Below, piece by piece: positions 1 through 9,111 of a stretch of DNA of 64,000 bases. The position numbers and the translations under genes were made by a program. The stretch is taken from NCBI RefSeq assembly GCF_014490785.1, contig NZ_CP051488.1:1054001-1118000 (forward strand). The letters run 5' to 3'. Positions within the stretch are counted from its first letter, which is position 1. The number at the start of each line of letters is the position of its first letter. The notes under the pieces were generated by a model, which was given only the letters and a program-made list of their open reading frames with translations, was not told the DNA's origin and did not search any database. This stretch comes from Kosakonia sp. SMBL-WEM22 (GTDB lineage Bacteria > Pseudomonadota > Gammaproteobacteria > Enterobacterales > Enterobacteriaceae).

Positions 1-1310
1 GCTTCCTGCCACGGCGCGCCAATAATCTGTACGCCAATCGGCAGCCCGCGCTTACTCTTCAACGCCACGGTCACCACCGGCAGGCCGAGAAACGAAATCG
101 GCTGCGTCAGCATCCCCATGCTCGCTTTGACCGGCAGGTCACAGCCGTTGATGCGCATTGTCGCGTCTCCGATCTGCGTGGCACTGCATGGCGTGGCGGG
201 AGCGAGCAGCAGATCGACATCCTTAAACAGCGCCAGCGTCTCATCACGAAACCAGGCCCGGAAGCGCTGCGCCTGCGTATACCACGCCGACGGCGTCATC
301 GCCCCCGCCAGCAGGCGCTCGCGCGAGTTCGGCTCAAACTTATCCGCCGCCGTGCGCAGGGCAGGCAGGTACGCATTTCCCCCTTCGGCAGCGGTCAGCA
401 CAAAGGCCGCCGAACGTGCCAGCTCCGCCTGCGGCAGCGTTATCGCGTGATCTGCGGCCAGCGCATGCGCCACCTGGCTTAAGGCGCTACGGGCATCGGT
501 ATCGCACCAGGTGGTGAAGAACCCCTCCAGTACCGCGCAGCGCAGCGGATCGTCGCGGCTAATCTGCGACATCGCCGCCTCGGCAGGGCGATCCGCCTGC
601 GCGCGATCCTCCGGATCGTGGCCCTGCATGGCGTCATAAACCCGCGCCAGATCGTCGACGGTGCGCGCCAGTGGGCCGATATGATCGAGGCTCGGCACAA
701 AAGGGTGGCTGCCGCTGCGCGACAAACGCCCGAAGGTCGGTTTCAGGCCATTCACGCCGCAGAGCGAGGCGGGCACGCGGATGGAGCCGTTGGTGTCGGT
801 GCCAAGGGCGAAATTGACCATCCCCGCCGCGACCGCTGCCGCCGAGCCGCCGGAGGAGCCGCCCGCTACACGTGTGCGGTCACGCGGGTTACGCGTCGCG
901 CCGTAGTGGCTGTTCTCGGTGGTGAAGCCATAGGCATAGGCGTCCATATTAAGCGCGCCTGCCAGCAGCGCCCCGGCGCGATGGAGCTGGCGCAGGGCAA
1001 AGGCATCCTGCGCGGCGGGCGGGTCGTTGCTGAACAGCTCCGCGCCAGCCAGCGTCGTCACGCCCGCAATATCAAACAGGTTTTTCACCGCAAACGGCAC
1101 CCCCGCCAGCGGCGGCAGCGGCTCGCCCTGCGCGATCTGGCGGTCAATCTGCGCCGCCTCTGCAAGCAGGCGCGGGGCGGTGATTTCAGTAAAGGCGTTA
1201 ATGCCTGGGTTAAGCTGATCGATGCGCGATAACGTCTGCTGCGCCAGTTCATGGGCGCTGAACCACTTCTCGCGCAGCCCGCGCTGAATATCCTCTATCG
1301 ACAGATTCAT
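1..1310 (-). CDS. hpxY: AtzE-family amidohydrolase HpxY, 3' part missing
   Basis: This is an amidase-signature protein that runs off the left edge, so about 436 N-terminal codons are present. Reading the minus strand from ATG 1310 gives a continuous protein with the family landmarks: the catalytic lysine in PFAVKNLFD, the serine-rich loop GGSSGGSAAA and the downstream GSIRVPAS segment of the Ser-cisSer-Lys triad. The start overlaps the hpxX stop in an ATGA, which suggests translational coupling. HpxY is part of the hpxWXYZ set of purine catabolism in Klebsiella; AtzE-type enzymes hydrolyse amide or carbamoyl bonds, but its exact substrate in this pathway is not settled. HpxZ would be expected just beyond the window. 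The family call is secure; the symbol rests on synteny with hpxX and hpxW. Confidence 0.88.
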   Translation of the reverse strand, partial: MNLSIEDIQRGLREKWFSAHELAQQTLSRIDQLNPGINAFTEITAPRLLAEAAQIDRQIAQGEPLPPLAGVPFAVKNLFDIAGVTTLAGAELFSNDPPAAQDAFALRQLHRAGALLAGALNMDAYAYGFTTENSHYGATRNPRDRTRVAGGSSGGSAAAVAAGMVNFALGTDTNGSIRVPASLCGVNGLKPTFGRLSRSGSHPFVPSLDHIGPLARTVDDLARVYDAMQGHDPEDRAQADRPAEAAMSQISRDDPLRCAVLEGFFTTWCDTDARSALSQVAHALAADHAITLPQAELARSAAFVLTAAEGGNAYLPALRTAADKFEPNSRERLLAGAMTPSAWYTQAQRFRAWFRDETLALFKDVDLLLAPATPCSATQIGDATMRINGCDLPVKASMGMLTQPISFLGLPVVTVALKSKRGLPIGVQIIGAPWQE

Positions 1311-1495
1311 AAGCGATACTCTCCCGCGCCTTCCTGACGAGGGGGCAGGGGAAACTGCATTAACGGCTGTGCCATCGCCGCGATGCGGGCCAGCTGCACC
1401 TCAAGCTCCGTGCGGCGCGCGTCATCAAGCGGCACATCAAGTATCTGCTCCATCAGCCGAACCCACGTTTTCCACTCTACTGCGTCGTTGTTCAT
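1307..1495 (-). CDS. hpxX: HpxX, small DUF4089-type subunit
   Basis: A 62-residue acidic helical protein sits between hpxW and hpxY, the position of the small DUF4089 protein HpxX (AtzG-like). AtzG forms a complex with and stabilises the AtzE amidase, so by analogy this is probably a small subunit for HpxY. Two ATGs stand side by side. The Shine-Dalgarno AAGGAG at 1501-1506 is only 2 nt from the first (1498) and 5 nt from the second (1495), so the second was chosen. The Shine-Dalgarno overlaps the hpxW stop codon, and the hpxX stop overlaps the hpxY start, so the three genes are compactly coupled. No catalytic motif is expected or seen. Confidence 0.75.
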   Translation of the reverse strand: MNNDAVEWKTWVRLMEQILDVPLDDARRTELEVQLARIAAMAQPLMQFPLPPRQEGAGEYRL

Positions 1496-1504
1496 CATCG
1501 CTCC

Positions 1505-3088
1505 TTAGAAACCCGCCGCGCTGCCATTGCTGCGCGGATCAAACGCCCCCTCCAGCATGCCGTTGGCATGGCGCACAATCGCACCGGCATGGCCGGTCGC
1601 TTCGCTTAAACCGGGCAGCCACTCCACCTCATGACCCATGGCGCGCAGCGCCTGCGCTGTCTCTTCGCTAAAGCGGCTCTCCAGTTTCAGGCTGTCGGAA
1701 GTCTGCCCCCAGGTACGGCCGAGCAGCCAGCGCGGGGCGCAGACCGCCTCCTGCAATCCCATCCCTTGCAACACGTGGCGGGTAAAGATCGCCGCCTGGG
1801 TCTGCGGCTGCCCGTCGCCGCCCATCGTACCGTAGACCATGGTGCGACCATCGTTAAGCCGCGCCGCCGCAGGGTTTAAGGTGTGGAACGGCTGTTTGCC
1901 CGGCATCAGCGCGAGCAGGTGTTGCGGGTCGAGGCTGAAGGCCGCGCCGCGGTTTTGCAGCAGCACGCCGCTCTCCGGCAGCACCACGCCGCTGCCAAAC
2001 TCGTGATAGATACTCTGGATAAACGACACTGCCAGCCCGTTTTTATCCACCACGCCCATCCACACCGTATCCCCCGGCCCTTTGCCTGGGCCCCAGGGTG
2101 CAGCACGCTGCTCATCGATGCTGGCGGCGAGCTGTTCCAGCGGTGCCTGCTCCAGCAGGCTCTGCACCGGCAGCGTGACGTGGCGCGGATCGGTGATATA
2201 GCGGTCGCGCAGGCCAAAGGCTTTTTTGGTCGCTTCGACAATTCGGTGGATGGTCTGCACTTCGCTGGCCTGTTCCATCGCCAGGTGATCGGTAATGCCG
2301 AGGATCGCCAGCGATACCAGCCCCTGAGTGGGCGGCGTCATGTTGAACACCTCACCCTGGCTGTGCGCCAGCCGCAGCGGCACGCGGCGCTGGGCGCGAT
2401 GGTTAGCCAGATCCTGTGCAGTTACCGGCAAACCTAAAGCTGCCATTTCAGCGGCGATAATCGTTGCCAGCGGGCCGCGATAAAAACTGCCCAGCCCCTC
2501 AGTGGCAAGCCGGGTCAGGGTGCGCGCCAGTTTCGGCTGGCAAAAGCGGCTCCCCGCCGCGGGCGCAATGCCCTCTGGTAAGAAGGTGTCGGCAAAACCG
2601 GGCACATCGACCAGTTCGGCGTATTTCGCCTGGGTGGCGCTGGCCTGCGACTGGGTGACGGGAATGCCGTCGGCGGCGTAGCGAATAGCATCCGCCAGCA
2701 GGCGCGACAGCGGAAGCTGCCCACCGCCGAGGGAGGCGGAGACCGCCAGCGCCTCCTCCCAGCCGCTCAGTGTGCCGGGCACGGTTAACGCCGCCAGCGG
2801 GCCGCGATGGGGAATATGCGCATGCCCGTCGTAAAAGACGGTGGTCGCATGCTGGCCCGCCGCACCGCTGGCATCGATCGCCAGCGGTTCACCGTTCGGC
2901 GGCACGATCAGCCAGAAGCCATCACCGCCAATACCGTTCATATGCGGGTAGACCACCGCAATGGTGGCCGCCGCCGCGACCATCGCTTCAATCGCGTCGC
3001 CGCCGTGGCGCAGCACCGAGAGCGCCGACTCGCTGGCAAGGTGGTGCGGCGTTACCGCCATACCGGAGGGGGCCATATTACTCTGCAT
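1505..3088 (-). CDS. hpxW: Oxamate amidohydrolase HpxW, gamma-glutamyltransferase fold
   Basis: A 527-residue Ntn-hydrolase of the gamma-glutamyltransferase superfamily. In Klebsiella HpxW hydrolyses oxamate to oxalate and ammonium late in uric acid catabolism. The N-terminal half shows the family core (VPGTLSGW near residues 104-110). The autoproteolysis site is probably before Thr341 in PGDTVWMGVVD, where true gamma-glutamyltransferases have TTH, and a glycine-rich GTMGGDGQPQ loop follows in the small subunit. I chose ATG 3088 because GGAAG lies about 8 nt upstream and the protein then begins at the conserved region; the frame is open upstream to 3163, but those residues look unrelated to the family. 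No signal peptide is seen, so the enzyme is cytoplasmic. It is divergent from the RpiR-type regulator. A second paralogue lies at 13554-15155. Confidence 0.88.
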   Translation of the reverse strand: MQSNMAPSGMAVTPHHLASESALSVLRHGGDAIEAMVAAAATIAVVYPHMNGIGGDGFWLIVPPNGEPLAIDASGAAGQHATTVFYDGHAHIPHRGPLAALTVPGTLSGWEEALAVSASLGGGQLPLSRLLADAIRYAADGIPVTQSQASATQAKYAELVDVPGFADTFLPEGIAPAAGSRFCQPKLARTLTRLATEGLGSFYRGPLATIIAAEMAALGLPVTAQDLANHRAQRRVPLRLAHSQGEVFNMTPPTQGLVSLAILGITDHLAMEQASEVQTIHRIVEATKKAFGLRDRYITDPRHVTLPVQSLLEQAPLEQLAASIDEQRAAPWGPGKGPGDTVWMGVVDKNGLAVSFIQSIYHEFGSGVVLPESGVLLQNRGAAFSLDPQHLLALMPGKQPFHTLNPAAARLNDGRTMVYGTMGGDGQPQTQAAIFTRHVLQGMGLQEAVCAPRWLLGRTWGQTSDSLKLESRFSEETAQALRAMGHEVEWLPGLSEATGHAGAIVRHANGMLEGAFDPRSNGSAAGF

Positions 3089-3156
3089 CGTCACGCTTCC
3101 TTTTTTGCGGGTATAGCAGAGTGTTAAGCAAGAGCTGTTCCAGATTGACGCGATAC

Positions 3157-3189
3157 GTTTCACTGTGTCAGCTTTAGCTGAAACAAAAG
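3157..3189. promoter_or_regulatory. Palindromic operator candidate in the hpxW/regulator intergenic region
   Basis: A perfect palindrome TCAGCT-TT-AGCTGA (3168-3181) sits inside a wider inverted repeat, GTTTCA at 3157-3162 and TGAAAC at 3179-3184, between the divergent hpxW and RpiR-type genes. The 11-mer TGAAACAAAAG (3179-3189) recurs inverted just upstream of hpxJ at 4179-4189. The position and symmetry suit autoregulation by the adjacent RpiR protein; this is inference. Confidence 0.45.
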
Positions 3190-3203
3190 TTGCAGGAGGC
3201 GTT

Positions 3204-4043
3204 ATGCAGCAGCTCGATATGCGCTTACGCGCGTGTTACGACCACCTCTCGCCGCAGGAGCAGCGGGTGGCCGCCTTTATTCTCGACCACTTCGACGACC
3301 TGGTGAGCTACAACAGCGCCGAGCTTGCGCGCTTAAGCGGCGTGTCGAAAGCGACCGTCAGCCGCCTGTTTCGCCGGCTCGGTTATGACAACTTTAAAGC
3401 GATGCGCGATGAGCTGCGCACCCTGCGCCAGAGCGGAATGCCGCTGGCGGAAAGCCGCGAGGCGGTGCAGGGCAATACGCTGCTGGCGCGCCACTATAAG
3501 CAGGAGATGGCGAACCTGACCCAGTGGATCAATAGCCTCGATGCGGCGCAGTTTGCCGCCATTATCACTGCCCTGAGCGCTGCCCGGCGGGTGGTGATTA
3601 TCGGCTTTCGCAACAGCGCGCCGGTGGCGCTGCATCTGCGCCAGCAGTTATTGCAAAGCCGCGGGCAGGTGGCGGTGATGCCGCAGCCGGGGCAGACGCT
3701 GGCAGAAGAAATTGTCGATCTTACCGGGGAGGATATGGTGGTGATGGTGGCGTTTCGCCGCCGTCCGCGCGGCGTGCGTCCGCTGCTGGAGACGCTGCAA
3801 AGCCGCGGGGTGCCGGTGCTGGTGCTGAGCGAAGCGCAGGCCAGCGGGCTGAAAGCCGTTAGCCGCTGGCATATCGGCCTGCCGCTGGAGAGCGTCTCGG
3901 CGTTCGACAGCTACAGCAGCGCCATGAGCCTGGTGAACCTGCTCGCCAACGCGCTGCTACACACTACCCTCAGCGAAGGGCGCCAGCGCATCCATACCAT
4001 CGCCGCGCTCTATCAGGATCTCGACGAACTCGAACCGCGCTGA
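3204..4043 (+). CDS. RpiR/MurR-family transcriptional regulator of the hpx cluster
   Basis: A 279-residue regulator with an N-terminal HTH_6 domain (residues about 1-80, including LSPQEQRVAAFILDH and the recognition region GVSKATVSRLFRRLGY) and a C-terminal SIS sugar-isomerase-like domain (about 120-260) that normally binds a phosphosugar or other small effector. I prefer ATG 3204 because AGGAGG lies 4-5 nt upstream; a GTG at 3165 would add 13 residues overlapping the candidate operator. It stands divergent from hpxW and upstream of hpxJ, so it is the likely local regulator of purine-nitrogen use. The effector is unknown. A strong hairpin follows the gene, which separates it from hpxJK. Confidence 0.85.
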   Translation: MQQLDMRLRACYDHLSPQEQRVAAFILDHFDDLVSYNSAELARLSGVSKATVSRLFRRLGYDNFKAMRDELRTLRQSGMPLAESREAVQGNTLLARHYKQEMANLTQWINSLDAAQFAAIITALSAARRVVIIGFRNSAPVALHLRQQLLQSRGQVAVMPQPGQTLAEEIVDLTGEDMVVMVAFRRRPRGVRPLLETLQSRGVPVLVLSEAQASGLKAVSRWHIGLPLESVSAFDSYSSAMSLVNLLANALLHTTLSEGRQRIHTIAALYQDLDELEPR

Positions 4044-4086
4044 TGCACTTTTTTGGTGCTTTCGCACCACGCTGATGACTCCACGC

Positions 4087-4110
4087 GGGGCACGCTGTGC
4101 CCCCGATTTT
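4087..4110 (+). terminator. Rho-independent terminator candidate after the RpiR gene
   Basis: The stem GGGGCAC/GTGCCCC (4087-4093 with 4097-4103, 3 nt loop) is followed by CGATTTTG. A smaller hairpin GGTGC/GCACC lies just upstream. Together they probably end the regulator transcript before the hpxJ promoter. Confidence 0.6.
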
Positions 4111-4178
4111 GTGGTTTACCCCCCAGTCCTGCCCCTTTCATCTATGGCACATTAGTTGCAGAAATAGCAAATAAGAAC

Positions 4179-4189
4179 CTTTTGTTTCA
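4179..4189. promoter_or_regulatory. Shared 11-mer upstream of hpxJ, possible regulator site
   Basis: CTTTTGTTTCA lies 25 nt before the hpxJ start and is the exact reverse complement of 3179-3189 beside the hpxW/regulator palindrome. Its recurrence at two promoters of one pathway suggests a common protein-binding half-site, but no full palindrome is visible here. Confidence 0.3.
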
Positions 4190-4213
4190 TTGATCCGGAT
4201 AAAGGACGTGCCA

Positions 4214-5455
4214 ATGTTTGATCTCTCCAGCAGTTCACAAATCAACCCGCCGCAGCGCCTGTTAATGGGGCCGGGGCCGATCAATGCCGACCCGCGCGTG
4301 CTGCGCGCGATGGCGAGCCAGCTTATCGGCCAGTACGATCCGGTAATGACTGGCTACATGAACGAGGTGATGGCGCTCTATCGCGGCGTCTTTCGCACCG
4401 AAAACCGCTGGACGATGCTGGTGGATGGCACCTCGCGCGCCGGTATTGAGGCGATCCTCGTCTCTGCCATTCGCCCCGGCGACCGCGTACTGGTGCCGGT
4501 GTTTGGCCGCTTTGGTCACCTGTTATGTGAAATCGCCCGCCGCTGCCGCGCCGAGGTGCATACCATTGAGGTGCCGTGGGGCGAAGTCTTCACCCCGGAT
4601 CAGATTGAAGAGGCGATCAAGCGCGTTAAGCCGCGCCTGCTGCTGACGGTGCAGGGCGACACCTCGACAACGATGCTGCAACCCCTCGATCAACTGGGCG
4701 AGATCTGCCGCCGCCACGATGTACTCTTCTACACCGATGCCACCGCATCGCTTGGCGGCAACCCACTAGAGTGTGATGCCTGGGGGCTGGATGCGGTCTC
4801 TGCCGGGTTACAGAAGTGCCTTGGCGGGCCGTCCGGCAGCGCGCCGGTTACCTTAAGCCCGCGCATGGAGGCGGCGATCCGCGCCCGCCGCTGCGTTGAG
4901 CAGGGGATCCGCACCGAGGCCCACGAAGACGGCAGCGAGGAGATGATCTACTCCAACTATTTCGATCTCGGCATGGTGATGGATTACTGGGGGCCGGAGC
5001 GCCTGAACCATCACACCGAAGCCACCAGCATGCTCTTCGCCGCCCGCGAATGCGCGCGCATTATGCTGGAGGAGGGGATCGATAACCTGATTGCCCGCCA
5101 CGAACTGCACGGTCGTGCGCTGCTCGCCGGTATCCAGGGAATGGGGCTTGGGGTGTTTGGCGACATCCGCCACAAGATGAATAACGTGCTCGGGGTGATG
5201 ATCCCGCCTGAGGTGCACGGTGAAGAGGTGCGCCAGCGCCTGCTGAACGATTTCCATATTGAGATTGGCACCTCCTTCGGCCCGCTACAGGGCAAGATCT
5301 GGCGCATTGGCACCATGGGCTATAACGCGCGCAAAGATTGCGTCCTGCAAACCCTCACCGCGCTGGAAGCGGTGCTCAACCGCCTCGGTTTTCGCACGGT
5401 GCAGGGCGCAGCGATGCAGGCGGCGTGGGATGTTTATGAAGGAGCGCGCGCATGA
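4214..5455 (+). CDS. hpxJ: Ureidoglycine aminotransferase HpxJ
   Basis: A 413-residue class V (fold type I) PLP aminotransferase of the alanine-glyoxylate/PucG group. In Klebsiella HpxJ transfers the amino group of ureidoglycine to a keto acid and so salvages purine nitrogen. Visible landmarks are LLMGPGPINADPRVL near the N-terminus, the phosphate-binding segment around DGTSRAGIEA, the cofactor-binding YTDATASLGG near residue 173, and the Schiff-base lysine at about 201 in AGLQKCLGGPSG. ATG 4214 was chosen because AAAGGA lies 7 nt upstream. The last codons overlap hpxK in ATGA, so the two enzymes are translationally coupled. Confidence 0.88.
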   Translation: MFDLSSSSQINPPQRLLMGPGPINADPRVLRAMASQLIGQYDPVMTGYMNEVMALYRGVFRTENRWTMLVDGTSRAGIEAILVSAIRPGDRVLVPVFGRFGHLLCEIARRCRAEVHTIEVPWGEVFTPDQIEEAIKRVKPRLLLTVQGDTSTTMLQPLDQLGEICRRHDVLFYTDATASLGGNPLECDAWGLDAVSAGLQKCLGGPSGSAPVTLSPRMEAAIRARRCVEQGIRTEAHEDGSEEMIYSNYFDLGMVMDYWGPERLNHHTEATSMLFAARECARIMLEEGIDNLIARHELHGRALLAGIQGMGLGVFGDIRHKMNNVLGVMIPPEVHGEEVRQRLLNDFHIEIGTSFGPLQGKIWRIGTMGYNARKDCVLQTLTALEAVLNRLGFRTVQGAAMQAAWDVYEGARA

Positions 5456-6714
5456 TGGGTGAAGAGGAGGCGGCGCGCGCTGCCGGTCGGGTGATGGCGC
5501 GCTGCGACGCGCTGGCGCAATTGAGCGAAAGCAGCGAGGGGCTGACCCGCGTTTATCTCTCGTCAGAGCATTTGCAGGCCAATGCGCTGGTCGCGCAGTG
5601 GATGCAGCAGGCGGGCATGCACACCTGGCAGGATGCGGTCGGCAATATCTGCGGGCGCTATGAGGCCGCGCAGCCGGGGGCGCAGGCGCTGCTGCTTGGC
5701 TCCCATCTCGACACGGTACGCAACGCCGGGCGCTACGACGGGATGCTCGGTGTGCTGGCGGCGATTGAAGTGGTCGATGCGCTGAACCGTGCCGGGCTTC
5801 GCGGGGCGCAGGCGATTGAGATTATCGGCTTTGCCGATGAGGAGGGGACGCGCTTTAACATCGCTCTGCTCGGCAGCCGCGGCCTGACCGGTAGTTGGCC
5901 CGCCTCATGGCTCGCCTGCGAGGATGCGCAGGGAGTCAGCGTGGCGCAGGCGTTAGCTCTTGCCGGGCTGAGCGCCGATGAGATTTTTGCCGCCCAACGC
6001 CCGGCGGCGGCTTTCTCGGCCTATCTGGAGTTGCATATTGAGCAGGGGCCGGTGCTGGAGCAGGAGGATCTCGCCCTCGGGGTAGTGAGCGCGATTAATG
6101 GTGCGCACCGTCTGCATGCCCGCTTTACCGGTGAGGCCGGTCATGCCGGGACAGTGCCGATGCGCCATCGCCGCGATGCGCTGGCCGCCGCCGCCGAATG
6201 GCTGCTGTTTATTGAGCAGACCACCCAGGCCTTCGCGCCGGATATTGTTGCTACCGTCGGCACCTTGCAGTGTGAACCCGGTGCGGTGAATGTCATCCCT
6301 GGCGCGGTAAGCCTGACGCTCGATATTCGCAGCCCGCAGGATGCGGCGCGCGACGCGCTGCTGCAGCGCCTGCTGGCGCAGGCGGAGGTGATTACGACGC
6401 GGCGCGGCGTAGGTTTTAGCCATGAGATTTTTTATACCATCGCCGCCACGCCCTGCGATGGTGATCTGCGCGCGCAGTTAACCGACGCGGTACGGGAAGT
6501 GCAGGGGCGCGCGCTACTGTTGCCGAGCGGTGCCGGGCATGACGCCATCGCCATTGCCGAGCGCTGGCCGTCGGCGATGCTTTTTGTGCGCTGTGCAGGT
6601 GGCATCAGCCACCATCCGGCGGAGAGCGTGGCGGAGGAGGATGTCGCCCAGGCGCTGCGCGCCTTTAGCCTCGCGGTCGGGCAGCTTATTGCGCGCCCGT
6701 CAGCCGTTGCCTGA
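5452..6714 (+). CDS. hpxK: Allantoate amidohydrolase HpxK
   Basis: A 420-residue M20/M28-type amidohydrolase of the allantoate amidohydrolase/N-carbamoylase family. It hydrolyses allantoate to ureidoglycine, the substrate of the neighbouring HpxJ, with release of carbon dioxide and ammonium. Metal-binding motifs are readable: GSHLDTVRNAGRYDG near residue 83, the DEEGTRF acidic pair near 128 and LELHIEQGP near 193. The dimerisation-domain region GEAGHAGTVPMRHRRDA follows. ATG 5452 has GGAG 8 nt upstream and overlaps the hpxJ stop; a second ATG at 5455 is also possible. REP-like sequence begins within 10 bp of the stop. Confidence 0.88.
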   Translation: MMGEEEAARAAGRVMARCDALAQLSESSEGLTRVYLSSEHLQANALVAQWMQQAGMHTWQDAVGNICGRYEAAQPGAQALLLGSHLDTVRNAGRYDGMLGVLAAIEVVDALNRAGLRGAQAIEIIGFADEEGTRFNIALLGSRGLTGSWPASWLACEDAQGVSVAQALALAGLSADEIFAAQRPAAAFSAYLELHIEQGPVLEQEDLALGVVSAINGAHRLHARFTGEAGHAGTVPMRHRRDALAAAAEWLLFIEQTTQAFAPDIVATVGTLQCEPGAVNVIPGAVSLTLDIRSPQDAARDALLQRLLAQAEVITTRRGVGFSHEIFYTIAATPCDGDLRAQLTDAVREVQGRALLLPSGAGHDAIAIAERWPSAMLFVRCAGGISHHPAESVAEEDVAQALRAFSLAVGQLIARPSAVA

Positions 6715-7075
6715 TGGCGGCTGCGCCTTATCAGGCCTGGCACACCCAGCTCACTCAGACATCGAACCCGTAAGCCCGATAAGCGCAGCGCCATCGGGCA
6801 ATACAAACCCCACCTCCCTCTCAGGCACGGTACCCGTAGGCCCGATAAGCGCAGCGCCATCGGGCAATACAAACCCCACCTCCTTCTCAGGCACGGTACC
6901 CGTAGGCCCGATAAGCGCAGCGCCATCGGGCAATAAAAACCCACCTCCCTCTCAGGCACGGCACCCGTAAGCCCGATAAGCGCAGCGCCATCGGGCAATA
7001 CAAACCCCACATCTCTCACAGGCACGGCACCCGTAGGCCCGATAAGCGCAGCGCCATCGGGTAATACAAACGACT
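6709..7075. repeat. REP-like element followed by five tandem 65-66 bp hairpin units
   Basis: A REP-type hairpin (6709-6738) comes directly after hpxK, then five near-identical units begin at 6775, 6841, 6907, 6972 and 7038. Each carries CCCGAT...ATCGGG arms around an AAGCGCAGCGCC loop plus an invariant linker that includes CAGGCACGG(T/C)ACCCGTA. The regular period and sequence identity show a recently amplified array. It fills most of the gap between hpxK and the next operon and may end or protect the hpxJK mRNA. Confidence 0.85.
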
Positions 7076-7267
7076 TCATCCCCTTTCAGCCATCGCGCCA
7101 TCGGGCGGTGCATTTGTGAACGTTTTGCTCTTTTTTGGTGCGCACGTTGCACAAAAACTGTGCATTACCCGTATTTCATTCTCGGAAGCGCTGCTTTTCC
7201 CGCCACTCCCGGCAAAAAATAAACATCTTTAAATCAATGTATTAACAAATATTTCAAAAATATAACT

Positions 7268-7288
7268 GAACCAATGATCTATTGGTTC
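7268..7288. promoter_or_regulatory. Palindromic operator of the GntR gene
   Basis: GAACCAAT (7268-7275) and ATTGGTTC (7281-7288) form a perfect 8-bp inverted repeat with spacer GATCT in an AT-rich promoter region. A third copy of the half-site GAACCAAT (7377-7384) abuts the start codon of the GntR gene. FadR-subfamily regulators bind such short ACC/GGT palindromes, so autoregulation is likely. This is inference from symmetry and position. Confidence 0.6.
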
Positions 7289-7384
7289 GCAAATTGCTTA
7301 ATAAACCGTGAGCGGCAGCAGGCATAAAAACCATAACTTGCTGTTATGAAATAAAAAGATAACGCGAAACGCGGATGAACCAAT

Positions 7385-8097
7385 ATGGAAAAACCCTCAC
7401 GCTATCTGGCGAACTCCAGCACAGCGCTCGAACAGCTTCGTGGCCTTATCCACCAGTATGAGTCAACACCAGGGACTCCTCTGCCGACAGAGCGCGAGCT
7501 AGCTGAAATGTTTGGCGTCGGGCGGCGCGAGATCCGCCGCGCCCTCGACGTGCTGGAGGAGGAGGGGCGCATCTGGCGCAAGCAGGGCAAAGGGACCTTT
7601 ACCGGCCCGACTGCGCCTGCCTCGCCCGTTGCGCTGCAGGGCCTGGTTCAGCAAACCAACATGCTGGAAGTGATGGAGTCGCGCTTACAGATTGAACCCG
7701 GCCTGGCGCGGCTGGCGGCGCTGCGGGCAAGCCCGGAGCAGCTGGCGCTGATGCAGCGCATGCTTGAGCGTATCGATAACGTCAGCGCCGAAGATCCGGA
7801 TCTCAATGAGTTGTGGGATAGCGCCTTTCACCGGGCGATTGCCGAAGCGGCGGGCAACCGCCTGCTGCTTGGCCTGTTCGACACCCTCGACGCCGTGCGC
7901 CGCGAACCCGCCTGGCACCATCTGCGCGAGCTGGCACGTACTCCGGCGAAGGTGGACCGCTACAACGATCATCATCACCGCATTATGCAGGCGATCCGCG
8001 ATCGCAAGCCAGCCGCGGCCGCCATGGCAATGCGCGAACACCTGCTCGATCTGCAATACGCCCTGATCCAGGCCATCCACATTGAGGACGATATGCC

Positions 8098-8101
<4 letters not shown>
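7385..8101 (+). CDS. GntR-family (FadR subfamily) transcriptional regulator
   Basis: A 238-residue regulator with an N-terminal winged helix (LPTERELAEMFGVGRREIRR near residues 35-55) and a C-terminal all-helical FCD effector domain with the His/Asp-rich metal pocket (FHRAIAEAAGNRL near 145 and DHHHRIMQAI near 198). It opens an operon with a peptide-type ABC importer and an Ntn-hydrolase and overlaps the next gene by ATGA, so it is probably the pathway-specific regulator. There is no good Shine-Dalgarno before ATG 7385; instead an operator half-site touches the start codon, so bound regulator could also block ribosome access. The effector is unknown. Confidence 0.88.

Positions 8102-9107
<1,006 letters not shown>

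Positions 9108-9111
<4 letters not shown>

Noticed and set aside
6775..7075. 66-bp repeats considered as CRISPR or a coding tandem repeat
   Set aside because: Spacers are identical between units, and the repeats are REP-like hairpins. The repetitive minus-strand frame across them is a by-product of the repeat.
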